From Sphingopyxis sp. HIX (GTDB lineage: Bacteria > Pseudomonadota > Alphaproteobacteria > Sphingomonadales > Sphingomonadaceae): a stretch of DNA of 54,849 nucleotides. This document shows, one piece after another, positions 46,015 through 53,786 of this stretch. A program made the translations under genes and the position numbers. The notes under the pieces were generated by a model. That model was not told the DNA's origin. It saw only the letters and a program-made list of their open reading frames with translations, and made no database searches. Where the stretch lies: contig NZ_LNSB01000035.1 in the NCBI RefSeq assembly GCF_001468285.1, positions 1-54,849 of the forward strand. Reading direction: 5' to 3'. How positions within the stretch are numbered: the stretch's first letter is position 1; every line of letters starts with the position of its first letter.

Positions 46015-47100
46015 ATGTCCGCACCCGCCTTTACCCACCTGCCGCACCCCAGCAAGGTCGCGGACGAGGTACGCGCGGCGGCGATTGCGGATCCTGTTTT
46101 CGGGCGCGTCTTCACCGACCACATGGTCTCGATCCGCTATTCGGAAGAGAAGGGCTGGCACGATGCGCAGGTGATGCCGCGCGGGCCGCTGACGCTCGAT
46201 CCCGCGACCGCAGTCCTCCATTATGCGCAGGAAATCTTCGAAGGACTGAAGGCCTACCGCCTCGACGATGGGTCGATGGCGCTGTTCCGCGTCGAGGCGA
46301 ACGCCGCGCGCTTCAACGCCAGTGCGCGCCGCATGGCGATGGCCGAACTGCCCGAGGAGCTGTTCGTCGCGGCGGTGAAGGAAGCGGTCGCCGCCGACGC
46401 GCACTGGTTCCCGCCGGTCGACGGCGGCGCGCTGTACCTCCGCCCCTTCATGTTCGCGAGCGAAGTGTTTTTGGGCGTCAAGCCGGCCGCCGAATATCAT
46501 TTCCTCGTCATCACCTCGCCCGTCGGCAATTATTTCAAGTCGGGCGCCCCGGCGATCTCGCTCTGGGTGTCGGAGGATTATACCCGCGCCGCGCCCGGCG
46601 GCACGGGCGCCGCCAAATGCGGCGGCAACTATGCCTCGAGCCTCGTCGCGCAGCGCGAGGCGATCGCCAAAGGGCACGACCAAGTCGTCTTCCTCGACGC
46701 CGCCGAGCATCGCTGGATCGAGGAACTGGGCGGCATGAACATGTTTTTCGTGTTCGAGGACGGCAGCATCGTGACGCCGCCGCTGACCGGCACGATCCTG
46801 CCCGGCATCACGCGCGACGCGATCATCACGCTCGCTCGCGATGCGGGACTGACGGTGCGCGAGGAGCCCTATGCGATCGACCAGTGGCAGGCCGATGCGG
46901 AGAGCGGCAAGCTCACCGAAAGCTTCGCCTGCGGCACCGCGGCGGTGGTGACTCCGGTCGGCAAGGTGACGCGCGGGGAGAGCGGCTTCACCATCGGTGC
47001 CGGCGGGCCCGGACAGGTGACCGCGATGCTCAAGGACAAGCTGGTCGACATCCAGCGCGGCCGCGCCGCCGACCCGCACGGCTGGGTCACGCGGCTCTGA
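46015..47100 (+). CDS. ilvE: Branched-chain amino acid aminotransferase (class II type)
   Basis: The 361-residue product is a PLP-dependent fold-IV transaminase of the eukaryote-like BCAT type. The catalytic lysine is Lys201 in AAKCGGNYASSL. Other motifs are FEGLKAYRLDDG, YLRPFMFASE and ELGGMNMFFVFEDG. It interconverts Leu/Ile/Val and their 2-oxo acids. The divergent marR-type gene and downstream tRNA-Gln are its neighbours. Confidence 0.95.
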   Translation: MSAPAFTHLPHPSKVADEVRAAAIADPVFGRVFTDHMVSIRYSEEKGWHDAQVMPRGPLTLDPATAVLHYAQEIFEGLKAYRLDDGSMALFRVEANAARFNASARRMAMAELPEELFVAAVKEAVAADAHWFPPVDGGALYLRPFMFASEVFLGVKPAAEYHFLVITSPVGNYFKSGAPAISLWVSEDYTRAAPGGTGAAKCGGNYASSLVAQREAIAKGHDQVVFLDAAEHRWIEELGGMNMFFVFEDGSIVTPPLTGTILPGITRDAIITLARDAGLTVREEPYAIDQWQADAESGKLTESFACGTAAVVTPVGKVTRGESGFTIGAGGPGQVTAMLKDKLVDIQRGRAADPHGWVTRL

Positions 47101-47157
47101 GAGCGCACAACTTGCCATTCATCGGGCGCGCGCTATAGACGCGCTCGCACCGGCCGT

Positions 47158-47232
47158 TGGGGCGTAGCCAAGCGGTAAGGCAGCGGTTTTTGGTACCGCC
47201 ATGCGCAGGTTCGAATCCTGCCGCCCCAGCCA
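47158..47232 (+). tRNA. tRNA-Gln (TTG anticodon)
   Basis: A 75-nt cloverleaf: acceptor TGGGGCG (47158-47164) pairs with CGCCCCA (47222-47228). The anticodon loop TTTTGGT gives anticodon TTG (glutamine). The T arm has GGTTCGAATCC. Discriminator G and an encoded CCA end the gene at 47232. It follows ilvE by 57 bp. Confidence 0.97.
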
Positions 47233-47281
47233 GCCGGTCGTCTCAGCGCATTCTTGAAAAAGGCCCAATGCGCCTCGTCTG

Positions 47282-48145
47282 CTATTCGTCGCCGACAGCC
47301 TGCTTGAGCGTATCCGCCAGTTCGCACATCGGATCATGCGCGTCGCGGGGGTAGAGCGCCTTTTCGGGCACTTGCGGGAAATTGCCGCTCTTTTCCCAGA
47401 ATGTGGCGGGCGCAAAGGAGAATTTCGCGATCAGGCGGCGCGCGAAATCCATCTCGAAATGTGAATAGTGGAGCTTTTGCTCGGCGCTGGAGAAGTCGGG
47501 ATATTCGCCGAGAAGATAGCCTTCCTGGATATGCGGACGGACCGCCGAGGGTGGGCAGACGCTGGCGAGCCGCACCACCTGCAGGCCCGCCTCGGCGCTG
47601 GCGGTGATCGCGCCGCTGATGTGGGGGATGCCCAGCACGAAGAGAAAGGCCTCGGCGGGATTTGCGAGCGACGCGAAAGACGCGGCGATGCGCAGGGACT
47701 GGGTGACGTCGAGCAGCGGGGTGGGGCAGATTTCGTAATGCTGCAGGATCGCCCAGCGAAGAATCTGCTGCCGCTCCAGCCGCTCGCGTCCCAGCAGCTT
47801 GCGGCTGCGATATTCTTCGACCAGAATTCGTTCGGCCCTGGCGAGGTGATCGAAGCGCGCCCGTATCTGGGCTTCCCTCGGGACCCGCGTCGAACTGGAT
47901 GCGCGCATCAGCGTCGATTTGATCGAGCTGGCCTTGGCCTTGTTGCGATAGTCGCCGCCCTGGCCGCGGAACATCAGGACGAAATCGCGGTTGCGAAACT
48001 GGAGTTCGGCGACCTTCTTTGCCAGATCCATGAAGCTATAGACGCGGTGCGCCGCGCCGTTGCGGATCGCGCCGCACGTCATATTGACCGCGGCCGGCTG
48101 GTCTCCGGCAAAGGTCCATATCTTCTGACCGCCGATTATTTCCAT
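47282..48145 (-). CDS. FRG domain-containing protein
   Basis: The 287-residue product has the FRG domain. FVLMFRGQGGDY (Phe59-Arg60-Gly61) gives it its name, and LQHYEICPTPLLDVTQSLRIAASFA (near residue 135) corresponds to the second conserved block. FRG proteins are uncharacterised but often sit in defence loci. GC content is lower than in adjacent core genes. It stands alone, converging on tRNA-Gln. A GGTTCTC-N7-GAGAACC palindrome lies 92 bp upstream of its start. The start ATG 48145 has GGGGGGC-AAGG upstream. No phage or toxin partner is adjacent. Confidence 0.85.
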   Translation of the reverse strand: MEIIGGQKIWTFAGDQPAAVNMTCGAIRNGAAHRVYSFMDLAKKVAELQFRNRDFVLMFRGQGGDYRNKAKASSIKSTLMRASSSTRVPREAQIRARFDHLARAERILVEEYRSRKLLGRERLERQQILRWAILQHYEICPTPLLDVTQSLRIAASFASLANPAEAFLFVLGIPHISGAITASAEAGLQVVRLASVCPPSAVRPHIQEGYLLGEYPDFSSAEQKLHYSHFEMDFARRLIAKFSFAPATFWEKSGNFPQVPEKALYPRDAHDPMCELADTLKQAVGDE

Positions 48146-48236
48146 GCCTTGCCCCCCGGATCGGAGGGCGTCCGCCGCGCGCCGTCCATCGAAACTATAG
48201 CGCGACGCGATGCATCATACAGTCCATTCCCGAAGC

Positions 48237-48257
48237 GGTTCTCCTAATTTGAGAACC
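48237..48257. promoter_or_regulatory. Operator-like palindrome upstream of the FRG gene
   Basis: GGTTCTC-N7-GAGAACC is a perfect 7-bp inverted repeat. It lies between the FRG gene start and the terminator of the small ORF. It is not the alphaproteobacterial LexA box, which is a direct repeat GTTC-N7-GTTC. It could be bound by a dimeric regulator of the FRG gene; it could also be a small hairpin. Confidence 0.4.
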
Positions 48258-48265
48258 TCCAAATG

Positions 48266-48292
48266 AAAAAAGGCCCCGGCTATGCCGAGGCC
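48266..48292 (-). terminator. Intrinsic terminator of the 20-codon ORF
   Basis: On the minus strand GGCCTCGGC-ATA-GCCGGGGCC (48292-48272), one U-G wobble, is followed by T6 (48271-48266). It starts 21 bp after the ORF stop. It would also terminate any read-through from the upstream EAL gene. Confidence 0.92.
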
Positions 48293-48313
48293 CTTTCTCT
48301 ATTTGTTTTCGGA

Positions 48314-48376
48314 TCAGGCCTGACCGCCACCGCTACCGGTGCCGCCGCCGCCCATCCAACGCCAAAACCAACCCAT
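48314..48376 (-). CDS. 20-residue Trp/Gly-rich small protein or leader peptide
   Basis: ATG 48376 to TGA 48314 encodes 20 residues. MGWFWRWM is followed by a Gly/Ser/Thr tail and GQA. Three Trp codons lie within the first seven. The Shine-Dalgarno AGGAG sits 7 bp upstream (CTAGGAGACGTCCG-ATG), and a strong intrinsic terminator starts 21 bp after the stop. The layout of Trp-rich ORF then terminator resembles a trp-type attenuator, but no trp gene follows; the next gene on this strand is the FRG gene beyond the terminator. It may be a membrane-active small protein or part of an sRNA. It lies 118 bp after the EAL gene. Confidence 0.6.
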   Translation of the reverse strand: MGWFWRWMGGGGTGSGGGQA

Positions 48377-48493
48377 CGGACGTCTCCTAGATGCAACTGC
48401 ATGACTGCCCATGCAGAGCAGTTAATGGAGCATATACCCTAACAGGCGTGGTAAATCGAGTCTTAACTAACTTTGGTACCATTTTGGTAACGA

Positions 48494-50785
48494 TTAGGCG
48501 GTGCGGCTGTGGGGTGCGGCGCTGATCGAGGCGGCGAGTTCGGAAAATAGTTGCGGCTTGCCAAGATGATAGCCTTGGCCGACATCGCAGCCGAGTTCTT
48601 CGAGAAGCGCCATTGTGGGGGCATCCTCGATGCCTTCGGCGACCGCGACGGCGCCCAGACGGTGCGCCAGATCGATGGTGGACTTAACCACTTCGAAGTT
48701 GCGCTGCGAATCGCGCATGGTCATCACGAATCGCTTGTCGATCTTGATTTCGTCGGCCTCGATCTCGGTCAGATATTCGAGGTTCGACTGGCCGGTGCCA
48801 TAATCGTCGATCGACAGGCGGATACCCGCGCGGCGAAGTTGCGCGAGGGTCTGGCGCGCCTGGCGGCTGTTTTCGATCTGCGCCGTTTCGGTGATTTCGA
48901 TCGTCAGCATCTCGGGCGGCAGATGGTGTGCGGTCAGCATCACGCGGATCGTGCCGACGAGGTCGGCGTGGTCGAGCAGGGTCGCCGAGAGGTTCACCGA
49001 CATGTGGATCTTGAGCCCGCGTTCCTGGAGCTGCGCCGCCGAACGGATCGCCTGGTCCATGACAAACAAGGTGAGGCGATAGATGTCCTGGCTCTTCTCG
49101 GCCTGGACGATGAACTCATCGGGCGGGATCGGGCCGCGCGTCGGGTGCGTCCAGCGCGCGAGCGCCTCGACCCCGACGAGCGCGCGGGTGCGGATGTCGT
49201 ATTGCGGCTGGAACGCGACCCAGATGTCGCCGCCGGTGAGCGCGTCCTCGAGCTGCGAATGGAAAGAGAGTTGCCAGCCGGCGTCTTCCTTCTGGCGCGG
49301 CGAATATTTGGTCCAGAGGGCCCGGGTGCGGATCGCGCGTTCGGCGGCGACGAGCGCGGCGGCGAGGCGCTGAGCGTTCGACCCCTCGAACTCGTCGTTG
49401 ACCCCGAAGGCGATCGCGACGTCGACGCGCAGTTCGCCGATCGTCAGCGGCGCGTTGAACAGCGCGGCGAGGCCGGCGAGATGCCCCTCGATCTGGCTGT
49501 GCTGATAATAGGGGACGAGCCAGGCGAAGGTGCCGTCGAGATCGTGGTGGAGCTGCGTCCCGTGGCAGGCGAGCGTCAGGCGGCGCGCGACCTGGTCGAC
49601 GAGCTGCTGGCTGCCCTGGCCGGGGAGGAAGGCGGCGAGGTCCTCGAAATTGACGAGCTTCGCGGCGATGACCGTCGCGCTGCCGAAGGCAGCCTGCGCG
49701 CGCAAGGCCTCGAAATTGGGCAGGCCCGAGACGGGGTTTTCGCGCTGCGCCGAGGCGCGGCGGCGTTTGCGCGAGACATTCGCACTCACCGCGGCGACAA
49801 AGAAGAGCGCGGCGCCGATCGAGCTGGTGACCAGCATGGTGGCGAGCAGCACCTTGCCGACGACCGCGACCCCGACCGCAGCGAGCGCGGTGGGGACGTA
49901 CCACCGCTGGAAGCGCGGCAGCAGCGCGGTGAAGAGGGTGAGCGCCATCAGCGCGAGCGCGGGCATCCAGCCGATGTCGACCGGGTTGCCCCGCTTCAGC
50001 GTCTCGCCGCCAATCAGATGGATATAGGCCCCGGGCACGAGGTCGTGGCCGGGGAGATAATGCGCGTCCTGGAAGGTGGAGGCGGTGGGGGCGAAGATGA
50101 CGTCCTTGCCCTTCAATTGCGCCTTACCGACGCGCCCCGCGAGCAGGTCGGCGGCGCCATATTGCGGGATGCTGGCGGTGTCGTAAGAGAAATCGAGGCG
50201 GAAGCTGCGGGGTTCGGCCGCGCGCTTGTCGGCGAGCAGCGACGCGAAGCTCGGCAGCTTGCGGCCGTCCGCGAGGTAGGTGATCGGGACGTTCCAGACC
50301 TGCCAGAACTCGTAATCCCAGGCGATGCTGGCGAGCTGCGCCTGTTCGCCGAAGGCGGGATTGGGGAAGATCGAGCGGCTGCGGTCGGTGCCGGGCATCG
50401 ACTTGGTCGCGACCGCGAGCACCGCGCGATTGCCCATCTTGCGCACCGCTTCGGTCAGTTTCGAGAAATCGGGGTCGGATTCGCGGCGGTCGAAATAGAA
50501 ATCGAGGAAGACGCGCTTCGCCCCGGCCTTGTCGATCGCGCTGACGACCTCGCCATATTGGGTCATCGAAAATTCGCCGCCCGGCGTCTGGCCGAGCGTG
50601 CGGTCGTCGAGCGCGACGATGACGATATCGCCCGAAACCGGCCGGTCGCCGAGCCGGCTGGTCGCCATCGCGATCATCCGATCGGGCACTTCGCCCGCGC
50701 CCGAGATGCCGACGATGATGCTGAGCAGCAGCGCAAGCCCGAGCGTGCGCCAGCTGACGATCATCCTGTTGACTATCAATGGCAC
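48494..50785 (-). CDS. CHASE2 sensor - degenerate GGDEF - EAL phosphodiesterase
   Basis: This is a 763-residue inner-membrane protein. The N-terminal TM is followed by a periplasmic CHASE2 domain (VIVALDDRTLG near residue 55; VFLDFYFDRRESDPDF near residue 90), then about three TM helices (about 270-340), a GGDEF-like domain and an EAL domain. In the GGDEF domain the signature is replaced by DLDGTFAWLVP, so it is not a cyclase. The EAL domain has VGVEALARW, NLSAT, IEITET, IDDYGTGQSNL and KIDKRF, an intact set for c-di-GMP hydrolysis. The start is GTG 50785 with GGAGA 9 bp upstream. Confidence 0.9.
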   Translation of the reverse strand: MPLIVNRMIVSWRTLGLALLLSIIVGISGAGEVPDRMIAMATSRLGDRPVSGDIVIVALDDRTLGQTPGGEFSMTQYGEVVSAIDKAGAKRVFLDFYFDRRESDPDFSKLTEAVRKMGNRAVLAVATKSMPGTDRSRSIFPNPAFGEQAQLASIAWDYEFWQVWNVPITYLADGRKLPSFASLLADKRAAEPRSFRLDFSYDTASIPQYGAADLLAGRVGKAQLKGKDVIFAPTASTFQDAHYLPGHDLVPGAYIHLIGGETLKRGNPVDIGWMPALALMALTLFTALLPRFQRWYVPTALAAVGVAVVGKVLLATMLVTSSIGAALFFVAAVSANVSRKRRRASAQRENPVSGLPNFEALRAQAAFGSATVIAAKLVNFEDLAAFLPGQGSQQLVDQVARRLTLACHGTQLHHDLDGTFAWLVPYYQHSQIEGHLAGLAALFNAPLTIGELRVDVAIAFGVNDEFEGSNAQRLAAALVAAERAIRTRALWTKYSPRQKEDAGWQLSFHSQLEDALTGGDIWVAFQPQYDIRTRALVGVEALARWTHPTRGPIPPDEFIVQAEKSQDIYRLTLFVMDQAIRSAAQLQERGLKIHMSVNLSATLLDHADLVGTIRVMLTAHHLPPEMLTIEITETAQIENSRQARQTLAQLRRAGIRLSIDDYGTGQSNLEYLTEIEADEIKIDKRFVMTMRDSQRNFEVVKSTIDLAHRLGAVAVAEGIEDAPTMALLEELGCDVGQGYHLGKPQLFSELAASISAAPHSRTA

Positions 50786-50878
50786 GCGCGCACGTCTCCA
50801 GCGGTTACCGTGCGTACCTGGTCTGCGATGGTTATCATCGCGTTAATCATGAAGAAAAGCTTGCGGTTTTCCGGGCCC

Positions 50879-52612
50879 TCAGGCGAAGGCCGGAAGCGCC
50901 GCGTCGCCCGCCAGCGCCGAGGGCGCGAGGCCGGTGGCGGCGGGGACGATCTGTTGCAGATAGAAGCGCGTCGAGGCGATCTTGGCTTCGAGGAAGGCGG
51001 CATCGCCCTGGCCTTCGTCGATTGCCGTGCGAGCGGCCTTGTGCTGGAGCGCCATCAGCCAGCCGCAGGTCGCGGTCGAAAGCATGGTGAGATAGGGATA
51101 GCTGCCCGCGAGGCGGTCGCCGGTGTTTGCGGAGACCAGCCAGTCGGTGACCGCGCGGCACGCGTCGACGAGTTGCTGCAGTTCGGGAAAGTCCGCCGCG
51201 CCGTGCGCGATATCGTCGATCAGCGCGCGGACGAGGTCGCCGCCCGCCATGCCGAGCTTGCGCCCCACCAGATCGGCCGCCTGGATGCCGTTGGTTCCCT
51301 CGTAGATCGGGGCGATGCGCGCGTCGCGATAATGCTGCGCGGCGCCGGTTTCCTCGATGAAGCCCATGCCGCCATGCACCTGGATGCCGAGGCTGGCGAC
51401 CTCGCAGCCGATGTCGGTCGCATGCGCCTTGGCGAGCGGGATCAGGATTTCGGCGCGCATCGCCGCGGCTTCGTCGCCAAGCTTGCCGAAATCGGTCTGT
51501 GCCGAGGCGTAATAGATCAGCGCGCGCGCGGCCTCGGTCTGGGCGCGCATCCGCCACAGCATGCGGCGCACGTCGGGGTGCCGGTCGATCGTCACCGGGG
51601 TGCGGTCGGGCGAGCCCGCGAGCGACGACTGGATGCGCTCGGCGGCGAAGCTCTGTGCCTGCTGCGTCGCGCGCTCGGCGATCTGGACGCCCTGGCAGCC
51701 GACCATGAGGCGCGCGTTGTTCATCATCACGAACATCGCGCGCATGCCGCCCATTTCGGCGCCGACGATCTCGCCGAGGCAGTCTTCGTTTTCCCCATAG
51801 ACCATCACTGCGGTGGGCGAGCCGTGGATGCCGAGCTTGTGCTCGATCGAGGCGCAGTGGACGCCGTTGCTGATCGTCGGGTTGCCGCCCTCGTCGAGGC
51901 GATATTTGGGGACGAGGAAGAGCGAGATGCCGCGCGTCCCCTCGGGCGCGCCGGCGGTGCGCGCAAGGACGAGGTGGACGATATTGTCGGTGAGATCATG
52001 CTCGCCGAAGGTGATGAAGATCTTCTGGCCCCTGATCTTGTAGAGACCGGCGTTGTCGCCCTCGGTCACCTTCTCCGCGGTCGAGCGGAGCGCGCCGACG
52101 TCGCTGCCCGCGGCGGGCTCGGTCAGGTTCATCGTGCCGTTCCAGGCGCCCGAGATGAGCTTGGGCAGCCAGGTCTGGCGCTGCTCCTCGGTGCCATAGG
52201 CCATCAGCGCGTGGATCGCGCCGGGGGTCAGGATGTTGCACAGGGTGAAGCCCATGTCGGCGGTGCCGAGCGCCTCGATGATCACCGTCGCGAGGGTGAA
52301 GGGCAGGCCCTGGCCGCCATATTCGGTGGGACCGTCGATGCTGCCCCAGCCGGCATCGACGAACGCCTGATAGGCTTCCCTGAAGCCCGGGGGCATGGTG
52401 ACCTTGCCGTCGGCCCATTTGGGGTTGTTGACGTCGCCGACGCGGTTGAGCGGCGCGTAAACCTCCGCTGCGAATTCGCCGATGCCGGTGACGATCGCCT
52501 CGACCATGTCGGGGGTCGCGTCGGCGAAGCGCTCGTGCTGCGCCATCGCGTCGATGCGCGCGATATGGTCGAGGACGAAGAGCTGTTCGGTGGTCGGCGG
52601 CGTATAGGTCAA
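50879..52612 (-). CDS. Acyl-CoA dehydrogenase of the large (DmdC-like) type
   Basis: The 577-residue product is an FAD flavoprotein longer than standard acyl-CoA dehydrogenases (about 380 residues) because of a C-terminal domain of about 120 residues. The N-terminal FAD motif TEPAAGSDVGALR is near residue 162, and the catalytic base is the Glu in APIYEGTNGIQAADLVGRK near residue 438. This group includes DmdC and long-chain enzymes. The substrate is not clear. It stands alone and is divergent from the Sua5-type gene with 54 bp between. Confidence 0.92.
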   Translation of the reverse strand: MTYTPPTTEQLFVLDHIARIDAMAQHERFADATPDMVEAIVTGIGEFAAEVYAPLNRVGDVNNPKWADGKVTMPPGFREAYQAFVDAGWGSIDGPTEYGGQGLPFTLATVIIEALGTADMGFTLCNILTPGAIHALMAYGTEEQRQTWLPKLISGAWNGTMNLTEPAAGSDVGALRSTAEKVTEGDNAGLYKIRGQKIFITFGEHDLTDNIVHLVLARTAGAPEGTRGISLFLVPKYRLDEGGNPTISNGVHCASIEHKLGIHGSPTAVMVYGENEDCLGEIVGAEMGGMRAMFVMMNNARLMVGCQGVQIAERATQQAQSFAAERIQSSLAGSPDRTPVTIDRHPDVRRMLWRMRAQTEAARALIYYASAQTDFGKLGDEAAAMRAEILIPLAKAHATDIGCEVASLGIQVHGGMGFIEETGAAQHYRDARIAPIYEGTNGIQAADLVGRKLGMAGGDLVRALIDDIAHGAADFPELQQLVDACRAVTDWLVSANTGDRLAGSYPYLTMLSTATCGWLMALQHKAARTAIDEGQGDAAFLEAKIASTRFYLQQIVPAATGLAPSALAGDAALPAFA

Positions 52613-52666
52613 GGCACGGCTCCCCTTTTAGGGATGATTCCACAGGTGGCGGCGCTATAGCGCGGC

Positions 52667-53626
52667 ATGGCCGAGGGTCAAACAACACCGCTTTTCGCGA
52701 CCGATACCCGCGCTTTCTCGGCGGAGGCAATCGTGCGCGCCGGGGGGCTCGTCGGGGAGGGGTGGCCGGTCGCGGTGCCGACCGAGACGGTCTACGGGCT
52801 CGCGGCGGATGCGCGCAACGCCGCGGCGGTGGCGCGCATCTACGCGGCGAAGGGCCGGCCCGATTTCAATCCCTTGATCGTGCATGTGCCGGGACTGGAA
52901 GCGGCGGAAAAGCTCGGGGTTTTCGGCGCGGTCGAGCGGGCGTTGGCGGCGCGTTTCTGGCCGGGGCCGCTGACCCTGGTGGTGCCGCGGACGGCCGATT
53001 GCCCGGTGGCGAGTATCGCGACCGCGGGGCTCGACACGGTCGCGCTGCGCGTGCCGGGGCACCGCGCGATGCAGGCCTTGCTCGCTGCGAGCGGCGCCCC
53101 GCTCGCAGCGCCGAGCGCCAATGCGAGCGGCGGGGTAAGCCCGACGCGGGCGGAGCATGTGCTGGCGACGCTCGACGGGCGGATCGCGCTGGTGATCGAC
53201 GACGGGCCGACGAGCGCGGGGGTGGAATCCACTATCGTGCGGGTGAAGGGCGGCGCGGTCGAGATATTGCGGCCGGGGCCGGTGACGGCCGACATGTTGG
53301 CCGAGGCTTCGGGGCTGGCGGTGACCGGGGTCGAGGGTTCTGAGATCGTCGCGCCGGGGATGCTCGCGAGCCATTATGCGCCGGGGAAGCCGGTGCGACT
53401 GGGGGCGACGGGCTTCGGACCGGACGAATATGGAATCGGCTTCGGCCGGGTTTTGGGCGACTACCAGCTGAGCGCGGCGGGCGATTTGACCGAGGCGGCG
53501 GCGCGACTGTTCGATGCGCTGCACGCGGGGGCGGCGAGCGCGAAGACGAGGATCGCGGTGGCGGCTATTCCGCAGGCTGGGCTGGGCGCTGCGATCAACG
53601 ATCGGCTGATGCGTGCCGCGGTATGA
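52667..53626 (+). CDS. sua5: L-threonylcarbamoyladenylate synthase (Sua5 type)
   Basis: The 319-residue product makes the threonylcarbamoyl-AMP used for t6A37 tRNA modification. The YrdC domain (about 20-210) has VPTETVYGLAADA, KGRPDFNPLIVHV and PSANASGGVSPT. A C-terminal Sua5 domain follows (GSEIVAPGMLASHYAPGKP-type linker, then an alpha/beta segment), which TsaC lacks. It is divergent from the acyl-CoA dehydrogenase gene. The stop is 6 bp before the inverted-repeat element. Confidence 0.94.
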   Translation: MAEGQTTPLFATDTRAFSAEAIVRAGGLVGEGWPVAVPTETVYGLAADARNAAAVARIYAAKGRPDFNPLIVHVPGLEAAEKLGVFGAVERALAARFWPGPLTLVVPRTADCPVASIATAGLDTVALRVPGHRAMQALLAASGAPLAAPSANASGGVSPTRAEHVLATLDGRIALVIDDGPTSAGVESTIVRVKGGAVEILRPGPVTADMLAEASGLAVTGVEGSEIVAPGMLASHYAPGKPVRLGATGFGPDEYGIGFGRVLGDYQLSAAGDLTEAAARLFDALHAGAASAKTRIAVAAIPQAGLGAAINDRLMRAAV

Positions 53627-53631
53627 ATTTG

Positions 53632-53780
53632 TTTCGCGCAAAGACGCAAAGACGCGAAGATGTTGCGTTTGCCGCGAAGCGGCCTTCGACTTCGACGGAG
53701 CGTCATCCGCAACGCGTGAATAGGGTGGGGCCTATCGGCCCAGAGCCTTCTTCTTCGCGTCTTTGCGTCTTTGCGCGAAA
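53632..53780. repeat. 149-bp element bounded by 29-bp perfect inverted repeats
   Basis: Arms 53632-53660 and 53752-53780 are 29 bp and perfectly inverted: TTTCGCGCAAAGACGCAAAG... in the left arm. Each arm contains a tandem 8-bp unit (CAAAGACG). The 91-bp centre has no ORF. It is MITE-like but has no obvious target-site duplication. It fills the gap between the convergent Sua5-type and EamA genes. Confidence 0.85.
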
Positions 53781-53786
53781 TATTTC

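Noticed and set aside
48237..48257. LexA (SOS) box
   Set aside because: The site is an inverted repeat. The alphaproteobacterial LexA box is a direct GTTC-N7-GTTC repeat, which is not present.
47158..48500. Genomic island integrated at tRNA-Gln
   Set aside because: No integrase and no second copy of the tRNA 3' end was found in the window. Only one gene and the small ORF lie next to it.
48551..52660. A 1369-codon open frame on the plus strand
   Set aside because: It is antisense to the CHASE2-EAL and acyl-CoA dehydrogenase genes, is rich in Arg, Asp, Glu, His and Gly, and has no domain. It is a high-GC shadow.
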